Source: Hymenobacter gummosus (GTDB lineage Bacteria; Bacteroidota; Bacteroidia; Cytophagales; Hymenobacteraceae). Taken from it: a stretch of 64,000 nucleotides of DNA. The notes under the pieces are model-generated. The model was given only the letters and a program-made list of their open reading frames with translations. It was not told the origin of the DNA and searched no databases. Below are positions 23,651-32,340 of the stretch, piece by piece. Location of the stretch: the NCBI RefSeq assembly GCF_003970915.1, contig NZ_RXOF01000020.1, positions 1-64,000 on the forward strand, in the 5' to 3' direction. How positions within the stretch are numbered: position 1 is the stretch's first letter; the number at the start of each line of letters is the position of its first letter. The position numbers and the translations under genes are program-made.

Positions 23651-24523
23651 ATGTCAACCGCCGTTTCTGCCCCTGCCGCCACCGACGTCGGCGCCGCCTG
23701 CGCCACCGCGCTGCAGGGCCCCTACTGCCACCACTGCGGCGAAAAGCGCCTCGACCACCACGACTACCACTTCGGCCATTTCCTGGAGCACGCCATTGAC
23801 ACGGCCACCCACTTCGACGTGAAGGTGGTGAAGGGTGCCTGGAGCCTGCTGCGCCGCCCCGGCCTGATGACCCGCGAGGTGCTGGCCGGCCGCCGGGTGC
23901 CCTGGCCCAAACCCCTGCAGCTGTTTCTGATTGTCAACCTGCTGTTCGTCTTCGCGGCCCACAAGCTGAAGCTGCAGATTTTCAACACGCCCTGGCACTA
24001 CCACCTCGACAACTGGTACGGCCGCTGGGCCTTCGGGCGCATGCAGGGCCTGGCCGAGCGGCGCGGCACCACCGTGGCGCAGCTGGCCGAGCAGTTCAAC
24101 GCCTCGGCCAATGTGCTGTCGAAGACGCTGATTTTCGCTTTCATCCCGCTGCTGGCTCTGCTGCTGACGGCCTTGTTCTGGCGGCAGCGCCGCTACTACC
24201 TGGAGCACGTCGTCACGGCCACGCACCTCATCAGCCAGATTCTGCTGGTGGAGCTGGTGATGATTGCGCCCGGCACGGCCCTTATCTGGCTGATTAACCA
24301 GCTGAGCAGCCAGCCGCTGGGCTTCGGCAACCGGGACCTGGTGGCCACCACGATTATCACCCTGGGTATCACGGTGTGGTCGGCCCTGCTGCTGCGGCGC
24401 ACCTACGGGGGCGGGGCGGTGGCGGCTGCCGCCCGCGGCTTGGCGGTGGGCATCGGCTTTTTCTGGCTGCTCATCAACGTGTACCGCCTGCTGCTGTTCC
24501 TGGTCGCGTACTGGCTGCTCTAA
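23651..24523 (+). CDS. DUF3667 membrane protein
   Basis: 290 residues. The N-terminal zinc-finger-like C-x2-C motif (YCHHCGEKRLDHHDYHFGHF) followed by FDVKVVKGAWSLLRRPGLMTREVLAGRR is the signature of DUF3667, a Bacteroidota/Proteobacteria family of unknown role. Four to five membrane helices follow (about residues 95-110, 160-178, 195-220, 235-255, 265-288). It is divergent from the polyprenyl synthase gene, with 115 bp between the two starts. Confidence 0.85.
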   Translation: MSTAVSAPAATDVGAACATALQGPYCHHCGEKRLDHHDYHFGHFLEHAIDTATHFDVKVVKGAWSLLRRPGLMTREVLAGRRVPWPKPLQLFLIVNLLFVFAAHKLKLQIFNTPWHYHLDNWYGRWAFGRMQGLAERRGTTVAQLAEQFNASANVLSKTLIFAFIPLLALLLTALFWRQRRYYLEHVVTATHLISQILLVELVMIAPGTALIWLINQLSSQPLGFGNRDLVATTIITLGITVWSALLLRRTYGGGAVAAAARGLAVGIGFFWLLINVYRLLLFLVAYWLL

Positions 24524-24575
24524 CCCGGGTGCCGCTGCCGCGGTTATTAGGTTGCACCCGCCCATTTTCCGCGTC

Positions 24576-25448
24576 ATGCCCGTTCCACCCGCCTCCACCC
24601 GCCTCGATTTTCAGCTCACGCCCAGCCACCACGCCCGCGCCTTTGCCGCCGATGCCCGCTTCGTGCCCGACGGCCGCCCCAAGCCGGTGGTGGTGTTCGT
24701 GCACGGCTTCAAGGGCTTCAAGGACTGGGGCCACTTCAACCTGCTGGCCGACTTCTTCGCCCGGCGCGGCTTCGTGTTCGTCAAGCTCAACCTCTCGCAC
24801 AACGGCGTAGTCATCGGCGGCACGGGGGATTTGGAGGACCTCGACGCCTTCGGGCGCAACAACTTCAGCATCGAACTGGACGACATCGGCTGCCTGCTCG
24901 ACGCGCTGCAGCGGCCCGGGCAGACGCCGGTGCCGGCCGCCGAAATGGATTTGGGGCGACTTTTCCTCGTCGGCCACAGCCGAGGCGGGGGGCTGGTGAT
25001 GCTCAAGGCCGCCGAAGACGCCCGCGTGCGCGCCGTGGCCGCCTGGGCGCCCATCACCGACGTCAACCCCGGCTGGCCCGAGGCCATGATGCAGCACTGG
25101 CAGCAGAGCGGCGTGGTGCACATCGAAAACGCCCGTACCAAGCAGCAGCTGCCGCTGTACTTCCAGATTGTGGAGGACTACCACCGCAACCGCCGCCGCC
25201 TCGACATTCAGCACAACCTGCGCTTGCGCCTGCGCCAGCCCCTGCTGCTCATTCACGGCGACCAGGACGAGACGCTAGCCGTAGAGAAGGTGCACCTGCT
25301 CCAACAGGCCAAGCCCGACGCCGAGCTGGTAATTCTGCCCGGCGCGGGGCATATGTTCGGCGGCGCCCACCCCTGGGCCGAAACTGCTCTGCCCCCGCTG
25401 GCCCAGGACGTAGCCGAGCGCACGGCGGCGTTTTTTGAGCGGGTATGA
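24576..25448 (+). CDS. Alpha/beta-hydrolase (dienelactone hydrolase-like)
   Basis: 290 residues from the ATG at 24576. Catalytic landmarks: oxyanion strand VVVFVHGFKGFKDWG, nucleophile elbow VGHSRGGG (Ser), acid IHGDQDETL (Asp) and PGAGHMFGG (His). No signal peptide is seen, so it is cytoplasmic. Substrate unknown. The last codons (CGG GTA TGA) run into the repetitive 'GAGGGTAAGCGGG' sequence after the stop. Confidence 0.9.
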   Translation: MPVPPASTRLDFQLTPSHHARAFAADARFVPDGRPKPVVVFVHGFKGFKDWGHFNLLADFFARRGFVFVKLNLSHNGVVIGGTGDLEDLDAFGRNNFSIELDDIGCLLDALQRPGQTPVPAAEMDLGRLFLVGHSRGGGLVMLKAAEDARVRAVAAWAPITDVNPGWPEAMMQHWQQSGVVHIENARTKQQLPLYFQIVEDYHRNRRRLDIQHNLRLRLRQPLLLIHGDQDETLAVEKVHLLQQAKPDAELVILPGAGHMFGGAHPWAETALPPLAQDVAERTAAFFERV

Positions 25449-25609
25449 GGGTAAGCGGGTGCGGGGCTAGGAGGATGAGAGTTGTTGGCCGGTGGCACGT
25501 GCTGGCACGCTGATTTTCGCCCCAGCCCTTACCTTTCCTCCCTTTTTAAACTCCTACCCTCCTACCCGCACACCCTCCTACCCGCACACCCTCCTACCCT
25601 AATCCTCCC
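25441..25609. repeat. Low-complexity inverted intergenic repeat
   Basis: The left side has G-rich words (GGGTATGAGGGTAAGCGGG, from the upstream stop codon onward). The right side (25553-25605) is the complementary word CCCTCCTACCCGCACA repeated two to three times. It spans from the hydrolase stop to 4 nt before the folK ATG. A possible -7 (TACCTTTC) sits at 25530-25537. Too short and degenerate for CRISPR. Confidence 0.7.
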
Positions 25610-26116
25610 ATGCCGACTCCCCACGCCCATACCGCCTACCTGCTGCTCGGCTCCAATCTTGGCGACCGGGTGGTGACGCTGCACCGCGCCCTGCTGGCTC
25701 TGGCCGAAAAAGCCGGCCGCATCGTGGCCGTATCGGGGGTGTATGAAACGGCGGCCTGGGGCAAGGAAGACCAGGATTCCTTTCTGAATCAGGCCCTGCA
25801 GCTCAGCACCGACCTCGCGCCCGAACAGCTGCTCGACGCCTGCCAGCAAGTGGAAACCGCCCTGGGCCGGGAGCGGCTGGAGCCCTGGGGCCCGCGCACC
25901 CTCGACGTGGACATCCTGCTCTACGACGACCAGATTATCAACACCGAGCGCCTGCACGTGCCGCACCCGCGCCTGCCGGAGCGCCGCTTCGCCCTGGTTC
26001 CGCTGGCCGACATTGCCCCCGCCCTGCTGCACCCGCAGCTGCGCCGCCCCGTAGCCGAGCTGCTGGCCGACTGCCCCGATCAGCTGCCGGTGGAGCCCTG
26101 GCTGGGGGATTTGTAG
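25610..26116 (+). CDS. folK: 2-amino-4-hydroxy-6-hydroxymethyldihydropteridine diphosphokinase
   Basis: 168 residues, typical of FolK. It transfers pyrophosphate from ATP to hydroxymethyldihydropterin in folate synthesis. AYLLLGSNLGDR at the N-terminus and the family signature GPRTLDVDILLYDD (about 100-113), then VPHPRLPERRFALVPL, are diagnostic. The ATG at 25610 follows the low-complexity repeat directly. It converges on the membrane protein at 26121, with 4 nt between the stops. Confidence 0.96.
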   Translation: MPTPHAHTAYLLLGSNLGDRVVTLHRALLALAEKAGRIVAVSGVYETAAWGKEDQDSFLNQALQLSTDLAPEQLLDACQQVETALGRERLEPWGPRTLDVDILLYDDQIINTERLHVPHPRLPERRFALVPLADIAPALLHPQLRRPVAELLADCPDQLPVEPWLGDL

Positions 26117-26120
26117 CCGC

Positions 26121-27317
26121 TCAGCGGCGGGGCGCGGGAGCAGCCGGCAGCTCCAGCGGCTGCACGGCCATGCGGCGGCAGAACTGCGCCACCCGTACCG
26201 CCCGCGCGGCCGGGTACAGCAGCCAGCCGGCCAGCAGCAGCAGCACCCAGCGCCGCCGCGGCAGTGCTTCGGCCAGGCCCGCGGCCAGCACCAGCCAGAA
26301 CGGCCCGTACACCACGGCGGCGTAGCGCTCCACGTCGTACACGTTGCCGCCGGCCCGGCTCATCACCGTGGTACCGATAAGGCAGACGAAGTAAGTCAGC
26401 AGCACGGCGCCCAGCAGCCGCCCGAAGCGGTGCCGGCTGCGCCAGGTGGCCCAGCCCAGGCCCAGCAGCAGCAGCGGCAGCAGCACCTCGAACAGCCAGT
26501 GCTTGGGCCAGCCCGCCTGCTGCACCGGCAGCAGCCAGCGCAGCAGCACGTAGCCGTAGTCGCCGAGGGTTTCGCGCAGGCCCTGCCAGCCGCGGCTGCG
26601 GTACAGCTCGGGCACGGCGGCGGCGCGCACCGCATACAGCAGCCAGCCGCCCAGGCCCGCCCCTACCGTCAGGGCGTGCAGCAGCAGGCCGCGCCAGTGC
26701 CGGCGCAGTAGCTCCCGGTAAGCCGTCAGCAGCCCCAGCCCGGTGCCCAGCAGCAGAAACAGGCCCGAGGTGCGCTGCCAGGCCAGCAGCAGGCCCAGCA
26801 CGGTGGCCGCCAGTAGCCAAGAAGCCCGGGGCCGGGTGAGGTAGTGAAACAGAGCCATTGCGTACAGGCCGAACAGGGCCTGAAACACCGCCTCGGCCCA
26901 CACGAACTTGGCCGTAATCAGCCAGGGCACGGCCAGGGCCAGCAGCGCCGTGAGCAGCCAAGCGCCGGGGCGGGGCAGCAGCTTCCAGGCCAGGTAGCTC
27001 CAGGCGCCCAGGCTCAGCAAGGAGCCCAGCACGTTCAGCAGCAGGGCCCACGTCCCCACCTCCCGCCCGCCCGCAGCCAGCAGCAGCGGGTACAGCGGCC
27101 CCCAGGAGGTATAAGGTGTGCCATCGGGGTTCAGCAGCTGGCCCGCGGCCCGGAAACTGGCGGCGGCCGAAAGGTAAAAGCGGGCGTCGGAGGTGGTAGC
27201 CAGGCCGGGGCTGAGGGCGTAGAGCAGCAGCGCCAGCAGCACGGCCGCCGCCAGCCCTACCACGACACCGGGCGGGGCGGCCAGAGGCCGGGAAGTATCG
27301 GACGGGGCTGGGGCCAT
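26121..27317 (-). CDS. Polytopic membrane protein resembling GT-C glycosyltransferases
   Basis: 398 residues with about ten membrane helices and a short basic C-terminus. The first periplasmic loop has an acidic motif (TTSDARFYLSAA) and an aromatic segment TPYTSWGPLYPLLL, as in ArnT/PMT-like polyprenyl-phosphate-sugar transferases. A later loop carries YDVERYAAVVYGPFW. The family call rests on this architecture, not on a unique motif. Expected to transfer a lipid-linked sugar in the periplasm. A single gene downstream of fabD, separated by a hairpin at 27330-27355. Confidence 0.65.
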   Translation of the reverse strand: MAPAPSDTSRPLAAPPGVVVGLAAAVLLALLLYALSPGLATTSDARFYLSAAASFRAAGQLLNPDGTPYTSWGPLYPLLLAAGGREVGTWALLLNVLGSLLSLGAWSYLAWKLLPRPGAWLLTALLALAVPWLITAKFVWAEAVFQALFGLYAMALFHYLTRPRASWLLAATVLGLLLAWQRTSGLFLLLGTGLGLLTAYRELLRRHWRGLLLHALTVGAGLGGWLLYAVRAAAVPELYRSRGWQGLRETLGDYGYVLLRWLLPVQQAGWPKHWLFEVLLPLLLLGLGWATWRSRHRFGRLLGAVLLTYFVCLIGTTVMSRAGGNVYDVERYAAVVYGPFWLVLAAGLAEALPRRRWVLLLLAGWLLYPAARAVRVAQFCRRMAVQPLELPAAPAPRR

Positions 27318-27329
27318 GGCTGCACAAGC

Positions 27330-27355
27330 GAAGAGCCGGACGGGGCCGGCTCTTC
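27330..27355 (-). terminator. Hairpin downstream of fabD (possible terminator)
   Basis: GAAGAGCCGG (27330-27339) pairs perfectly with CCGGCTCTTC (27346-27355) around a 6-nt loop. There is no clear T-tract on the minus strand, so it may attenuate or merely separate the two genes. Confidence 0.45.
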
Positions 27356-27379
27356 AACGTTGAGTGGAGGGAAGGAAAG

Positions 27380-28264
27380 TTACTGCGCCGAGGCGGTAGC
27401 GGCCTGGGGCGAAATTTTCTTCACCAAGCCCTGCAGCACCTTGCCCGGACCGCACTCGATAAACTCGGTGGCCCCGTCCTCCGTCATGCGCTGCACCGAC
27501 TGCGTCCAGCGGACCGGGGCGGTGAGCTGGCGGATCAGGTTCTGGCGGATTTCGTCCGGGTCGGTGTGCGGGGCGGCGTCCACGTTCTGGTACACCGGGC
27601 AGCGGCCCGCGCCGAAGGTGGTGCGCCCAATTGCTTCGGCCAGCGCCGCCTCGGCCGACTGCATCAGCGGGGAATGGAAGGCGCCGCCCACCGGCAGCGG
27701 CAGGGCGCGCTTGGCCCCGGCGGCTTTCAGCGCCTCGCAGGCCTGGTCGATGCCGGCCCGGGAGCCGCTGATGACGAGCTGGCCGGGGCAGTTGTAGTTG
27801 GCGGCCACCACCACGTTGCCGACCTGGCTGATTTCCTGGCAGATGCGCTCCACCGTGGCGTCGTCGAGGCCGAGGATGGCGGCCATGGTGCCGGGCTGCT
27901 CCTCGCAGGCAGCCTGCATGGCCTGGGCGCGGCGGGCCACCAGCGGCAGCGCGTCCTCGAACTTGAGCACGCCCGCGGCCACCAGGGCCGAAAACTCGCC
28001 CAGGGAGTGGCCAGCCACCATATCGGGCTGCAGGCCGGGCGTGGCCACGAACTGCGCCACCGAGTGCACGAAAATGGCCGGCTGCGTCACGTCGGTGCGG
28101 CGCAAATCCTCCTCGGAGCCGGTGAACATGATGTCGGTGAGCGAAAAGCCCAGGATGTCGTTGGCCTGCGTCATCAGGGCGCGGGCCTCGGGGTGCTGCT
28201 CAAACAAGTCGCGGCCCATGCCGGTGAACTGGCTGCCCTGGCCGGGGAATACTACTGCTTTCAT
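27380..28264 (-). CDS. fabD: Malonyl-CoA:ACP transacylase
   Basis: 294 residues from the ATG at 28264, giving the classic MKAVVFPGQGSQ N-terminus. The frame is open further upstream, but without family similarity. The catalytic Ser is in AGHSLGEFSAL, the substrate Arg in RRAQAMQAA and the active His in GGAFHSPLM. GQL(V)ISG and ECGPGKVLQGL complete the fold. It loads malonyl units onto acyl carrier protein for fatty-acid synthesis. No other fab genes are adjacent. The 230 bp upstream contain nothing else recognisable. Confidence 0.96.
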   Translation of the reverse strand: MKAVVFPGQGSQFTGMGRDLFEQHPEARALMTQANDILGFSLTDIMFTGSEEDLRRTDVTQPAIFVHSVAQFVATPGLQPDMVAGHSLGEFSALVAAGVLKFEDALPLVARRAQAMQAACEEQPGTMAAILGLDDATVERICQEISQVGNVVVAANYNCPGQLVISGSRAGIDQACEALKAAGAKRALPLPVGGAFHSPLMQSAEAALAEAIGRTTFGAGRCPVYQNVDAAPHTDPDEIRQNLIRQLTAPVRWTQSVQRMTEDGATEFIECGPGKVLQGLVKKISPQAATASAQ

Positions 28265-28492
28265 TGAAGAAGGTCGGTGTGGGAAAAGGCGGTTGCGGAT
28301 GCAGGATGTACGGCCCGACGCGGCGCCGGGCTGCGTCGAACGAGGCCGCAAGGTGCGCAATCAGGCCAATAACCGCAAAAGCCGGCGCCGGAACTAGGGC
28401 CACTGCGCCGCGCCACCCGGCGCTTCTGCGGCGGCTAGGCCGCGCACTACGCAAGGCAGACGCCCGCCGGATGCTGCTCCGTAACGGGCCAC

Positions 28493-28525
28493 AAAAAAAG
28501 GGCCGTCGTTGCCGACGGCCCTTTT
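28493..28525 (-). terminator. Rho-independent terminator of the secreted-protein gene
   Basis: Stem GGGCCGTCG (28500-28508) pairs with CGACGGCCC (28513-28521), flanked by A-runs and T-runs on both sides. On the minus strand the stem is followed by TTTTTTT. It lies about 20 nt after the stop of the type IX secreted protein. Confidence 0.9.
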
Positions 28526-28543
28526 CTTCAAGCGGTTGAATGC

Positions 28544-31402
28544 CTAGCGCATGATTTCTACCCAGCCCTTATAGGTCTTGACGGTGCGCTTGAGGTCGGC
28601 AAACTCTACTTCCAGCAGGTAGTAGTAAGTGCCGCCCGTGGCCTTGGCGCCGGTGTCGCGGCCGCCGCCCTCGTTGCTACGGGCCCCGCCGCCGTCCCAC
28701 AGGGTCAGGTCCGGCGAGGCAATGCCCTCGTACACTTTCGCGCCCCAGCGGTTGAACACCTGCACTTTCACCCGGTTCACGGGCGAGGCGTAGATGGGCC
28801 GGAACACGTCGTTGCGCTGGTCACCGTTGGGCGTGAAGATGTTCGGCAGCACAAAAATCTGGCAGTTGTCCTGGCACTCCACGTTGCTCTGGGCGCTTTC
28901 GTTGCCCAGGGAATCCACCGCAATAACGGCGTAGCAGCCGGCAGCCGAAGCCAGGTTGCGGTGCACGAAGCTCTGCACCGGCGTGCGCCCGATTTCCGTC
29001 AGCGGGCCGTCCTCGGTGGGCCGGTACAGCACGCGGTAGAAAGCAATGTTGCGGCCGCAGTCGGCCGGGGTCGAGCCCAGCGTCCAGCGCAGGTAGTTGC
29101 TGTAGAGCAGGGCCTGGCCGCGGGGCAGGGCCGCCGCCACGCTGTCGCAGTTGGTGGGGCGCAGCGTCAGCACCGGCGGGCACGGAATTGAGGCCAGGTT
29201 CACGCAGCGCACCTGACTGAGGTTGACCAGGTTGCTGGGCAGGTTGGCGGCGCCGTAGGTGCCGTTGGTTTCCACGTAGTAGCAGTACGTCTGGTTCTTG
29301 CGCAGCGTGGAACTGCGGTCGGTGAAGGTACCGCCGTTGCGCGTGGCTATGGTATCGGCCACGAGCGTGAAGGTGGTGCTGCCCGGATTGCGCCGGAAAA
29401 TGCGGGTGCGCTGCCGGCTGTTGTCCCAGGGCACGTTGTAGGTCCAGCTCAGCTTGATGCTGTTGTTCAAGGCATTGGCCACCCCGCTGAGCCGCACGCT
29501 GCTGGCCGGCCCGGCATTCTCAACAATGGCCGTCGAGCCCGGCTGGGCCGTCAGGTTGCTGAAAAACTCCAGCCGGTAGGTGTAAGCCTTGGTTTCCGTG
29601 TCGAGGTTGGTGTCGACGTGGGTAGTGTCGTTCAGGTTGCTAATGGTGCGCACCAGGGTGTAGGCCCCAGTGGCGGGGTTCTGCGTTTCGGCGCGGTACA
29701 GGCGGTAGCCCACGGGCGGGTTGAAGCCGGTGGTGCTGACGGGCTTGGTCCACTTCACCGTAATCTGGCCGGTGGTAGTGCTGGTCTGGTCCACCGTCAC
29801 GTTGGTAAACAGTGCGGCCCGTCCCTGCAACGTCACGCAGGCTTCCTGGGAGGCAATGCTGGCCCCACCGGCCGGCCGCGGAAACTCGGCAAAAATGCGG
29901 TAGCAGTAGGTTTTACCGCGCTCCAGGCCCTTGTTGGCGTTGGTATCGGTGAAGCTCTGCAGGTTGGCCGCCACCTGCCCGACCTGCACGTAGCCCGCGC
30001 TGGCCGGAATACCCGTTTCGCAGGTGCTGGGCGTCCAGTTCGAGGGATTTTCCTTACGGAAGATGCGGATGGTAGCCGCGCCGTTGGCCTGGCAGAGGTA
30101 TCTATCCCAGGTCAGCTGGGCGCTGACGCCCGTCACGGTGGCCTGCAGGTTGGTGGGCGGTGGCCCCACCACCGTCACCCGCCACGGCCGCTCGTCAATC
30201 AGCGGCGTACCGGCGGCCGGCACGTCCTCGGCCTTGAACACGATGATTTTCGGGTCGGTGGCAATGTCCGAGCAGCTGGTGTTCCAGGTGAAGCGGCCCA
30301 CGGCCCGGCCGGGCTGATTGACCGTCTGCACGAAGGTGGCCGGGGGCAGCACCCCGCCGTAGGCCGTCAGGCGAATGTTGTTGTTGTCCGGGTCGGTGGC
30401 GCGGATGTTGCGCGTAATAGTAGTGCCGGCCACCACGCAGGTGTCGAGCGGGATGAAGACGGTCGGGCGCAGGTTGTTGGTGGCAAACACCGTTATCTGC
30501 ATGTCGCGCACCACTTCCCCGATCAGGCGCCGGCTGCCAAACGCGTCGCGCCGCCACTCCTCGATGACGAAGGCCACGTTGTAGTCGCCCTGGGTGCTGG
30601 GGGAGTTCCACACCAGCTGCCCGGTTATTTCATTCAATTCCAGGATGGCCGCGCTGCCCGGCACGCCCACCGGCGGGCCGGTGTAGGGCACCTGCACCCC
30701 GCCCGGCGACACGCTCTGGTCCTGCGGGTACACGTAGCCCGGCAGGTTCACCGGCTGGGGCCGGTTGCCACCCGCAATAACGCCCTGCACGCCGCGCGGC
30801 TCCCACTGGCACACGCGCAGCTTGAAAGCCAGCGAGTCGCCGTCGGCATCCGAGGCGGCGGGGTTGTGCAGAAATACCTGCTGGCGGGCGGCCCGGTCCA
30901 CGGCCGGCGCGTTGAGCACCGGGGAGCGGTTCACGCCCAGCAGCGGGTCGATGGTGACGCGGGTGTGGATGTAGAAGTTGCGCTGGTCGGAGAGCGGGAA
31001 GTTGCGGATGCCCGTGGCCCGGTTTTCCCCGATAAAGCTCACAAAGTACTGGCCCGGCGCATTGTACGTGTGCTCGAAGTAGTACACGTTGCGGTTGATG
31101 TTGTTGCCAATGTTGACCCCGGCGTTGCCCTGCCGGAACACCGTGGCATTGGTCCCATCCCCGAAGAAGATTACCTCGTCGTTCTTCGCGTCGGCCGGCG
31201 ACGTGCGGTCGGTGTAGGTAATCATCTTAAAAAACACGCGCAGCGGATTGCGGGCCGCCGTCGTGTCACTCTTGGCCTGAATGTCGCCGGCGCGGATGTG
31301 CGTGGCCCAGGCCGGACGGGCCAGCAGCAGGCTCAGCAGCACTAAGAACGCCAGACCGGCCCGGCTGCGCTGAGCCCGACCGCGGAGTAATGGAAATATC
31401 AT
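28544..31402 (-). CDS. Large secreted protein with gliding-motility/T9SS type B C-terminal domain
   Basis: 952 residues. A signal peptide (LAFLVLLSLLLARPAWA) is followed by an N-terminal region with PKD/cadherin-like strands (DADGDSLAFKLR; YFEHTYNAPGQYFVSFIG). Several fibronectin III-like modules follow between residues about 400 and 800 (e.g. QLTWDRYLC; ITVKWTKPVS; IKLSWTYNV). The last 95 residues are the CHU_C / type B sorting domain: LPNIFTPNGDQRNDVFRP, VFNRWGAKVYE, YYYLLEVEF and a final KGWVEIMR. Type B substrates are exported by the type IX system and anchored outside. Probably an adhesin or gliding-associated surface protein. Ligand unknown. Confidence 0.92.
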   Translation of the reverse strand: MIFPLLRGRAQRSRAGLAFLVLLSLLLARPAWATHIRAGDIQAKSDTTAARNPLRVFFKMITYTDRTSPADAKNDEVIFFGDGTNATVFRQGNAGVNIGNNINRNVYYFEHTYNAPGQYFVSFIGENRATGIRNFPLSDQRNFYIHTRVTIDPLLGVNRSPVLNAPAVDRAARQQVFLHNPAASDADGDSLAFKLRVCQWEPRGVQGVIAGGNRPQPVNLPGYVYPQDQSVSPGGVQVPYTGPPVGVPGSAAILELNEITGQLVWNSPSTQGDYNVAFVIEEWRRDAFGSRRLIGEVVRDMQITVFATNNLRPTVFIPLDTCVVAGTTITRNIRATDPDNNNIRLTAYGGVLPPATFVQTVNQPGRAVGRFTWNTSCSDIATDPKIIVFKAEDVPAAGTPLIDERPWRVTVVGPPPTNLQATVTGVSAQLTWDRYLCQANGAATIRIFRKENPSNWTPSTCETGIPASAGYVQVGQVAANLQSFTDTNANKGLERGKTYCYRIFAEFPRPAGGASIASQEACVTLQGRAALFTNVTVDQTSTTTGQITVKWTKPVSTTGFNPPVGYRLYRAETQNPATGAYTLVRTISNLNDTTHVDTNLDTETKAYTYRLEFFSNLTAQPGSTAIVENAGPASSVRLSGVANALNNSIKLSWTYNVPWDNSRQRTRIFRRNPGSTTFTLVADTIATRNGGTFTDRSSTLRKNQTYCYYVETNGTYGAANLPSNLVNLSQVRCVNLASIPCPPVLTLRPTNCDSVAAALPRGQALLYSNYLRWTLGSTPADCGRNIAFYRVLYRPTEDGPLTEIGRTPVQSFVHRNLASAAGCYAVIAVDSLGNESAQSNVECQDNCQIFVLPNIFTPNGDQRNDVFRPIYASPVNRVKVQVFNRWGAKVYEGIASPDLTLWDGGGARSNEGGGRDTGAKATGGTYYYLLEVEFADLKRTVKTYKGWVEIMR

Positions 31403-31577
31403 AGAGCTAGACGATTAAGAGACGTCGGCAAGGAGGAGAGAAGGCAAAAAAAGTATGTTATCCCACTAACAACTGCCGTATGCAAACGGTTGCTTAGTAG
31501 GTCGCATTCGTGTAACGGCAAGGAGGCGGGGCTGGTTCACCCGCGCCGCGGCCAATTCAGGACGAATGATAACTGAA

Positions 31578-31608
31578 TTGTTTCATAGCGGGTCGGGGCG
31601 TACCTTCG
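31578..31608 (+). promoter_or_regulatory. Promoter of the sdhCAB operon
   Basis: TTG at 31578-31580, a 20-nt spacer and TACCTTCG (31601-31608) match the Bacteroidota -33/-7 elements with one -7 mismatch. The start codon of sdhC is 40 nt downstream of the -7. The rest of 31403-31577 carries the upstream region of the divergent secreted-protein gene and no visible ORF. Confidence 0.6.
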
Positions 31609-31648
31609 CCCAGTACAATCGACCTTTTTCTCACCCTTCCGTTCACCT

Positions 31649-32323
31649 ATGAGTTGGCTTAGCAACGCGCTTACCAGCAGCATTGGCCGCAAGATCATCA
31701 TGGCCGTCACGGGCTTGTTCCTGTGCTCGTTCCTGGTGATTCACCTAATCGGCAACCTCCAGTTGTTCAAGAACGATGGCGGCGATGCCTTCAACGTCTA
31801 CTCCCATTTCATGGGCACCAACCCCGTCATCCGTACCATCGAGTGGGTACTCGTGGCGGGGTTCGTGTTTCACATCTACGAGGCCATTGCGCTGACGGGC
31901 AAAAACCGCAAAGCCCGCGGCAGCCAGGGCTACGTGGAAAACCGCATCGGCCAGAACTCGCCCTGGGCCTCGCGCAACATGGGCCTGCTGGGCACGGTTA
32001 TCCTGTTCTTTTTGATTGTACACCTGTACAACTTCTTCTGGCGCGCCCGCTTCGGCACGCTCGATAAGGACATCAACAACCACGACGACCTGTACACGCT
32101 GGTCGTTACCTCGTTCCACGAGTGGTGGTACGTGCTGCTGTACGTACTGGCCCAGGTAGCCTTGTGCTACCACCTCATCCACGGCTTCAAGAGCGCCTTC
32201 CAGTCCTTGGGCCTGACGCACCGCAAGTACACGCCCTTCGTCACCTACCTGGGCTACGCCTTCGCGGTGATTGTATGCGCCGGCTTTGCCGCCATGCCGC
32301 TGTACTTCTTCTTCCTCCAGTAA
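31649..32323 (+). CDS. sdhC: Succinate dehydrogenase cytochrome b subunit
   Basis: 224 residues, five membrane helices, as in the di-haem type B quinone-reacting subunit used by Bacteroidota. Candidate haem-ligand histidines lie in VIHLIGN, FHIYEA, IVHLYNFF and CYHLIHGF. It anchors SdhA and SdhB to the inner membrane and passes electrons from succinate to menaquinone. First gene of sdhC-sdhA-sdhB, 17 bp before sdhA. Confidence 0.95.
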   Translation: MSWLSNALTSSIGRKIIMAVTGLFLCSFLVIHLIGNLQLFKNDGGDAFNVYSHFMGTNPVIRTIEWVLVAGFVFHIYEAIALTGKNRKARGSQGYVENRIGQNSPWASRNMGLLGTVILFFLIVHLYNFFWRARFGTLDKDINNHDDLYTLVVTSFHEWWYVLLYVLAQVALCYHLIHGFKSAFQSLGLTHRKYTPFVTYLGYAFAVIVCAGFAAMPLYFFFLQ

Positions 32324-32340
32324 TCCACCCGGTTTAGACT

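Noticed and set aside
25553-25605. CRISPR-like direct repeats (CCCTCCTACCCGCACA)
   Set aside because: Units are short, contiguous, degenerate and without unique spacers. No cas genes. It is one side of a low-complexity inverted repeat.
29618-31345. 575-codon frame opposite the type IX secreted protein
   Set aside because: No recognisable domain; opposite a protein with signal peptide, modules and sorting domain.
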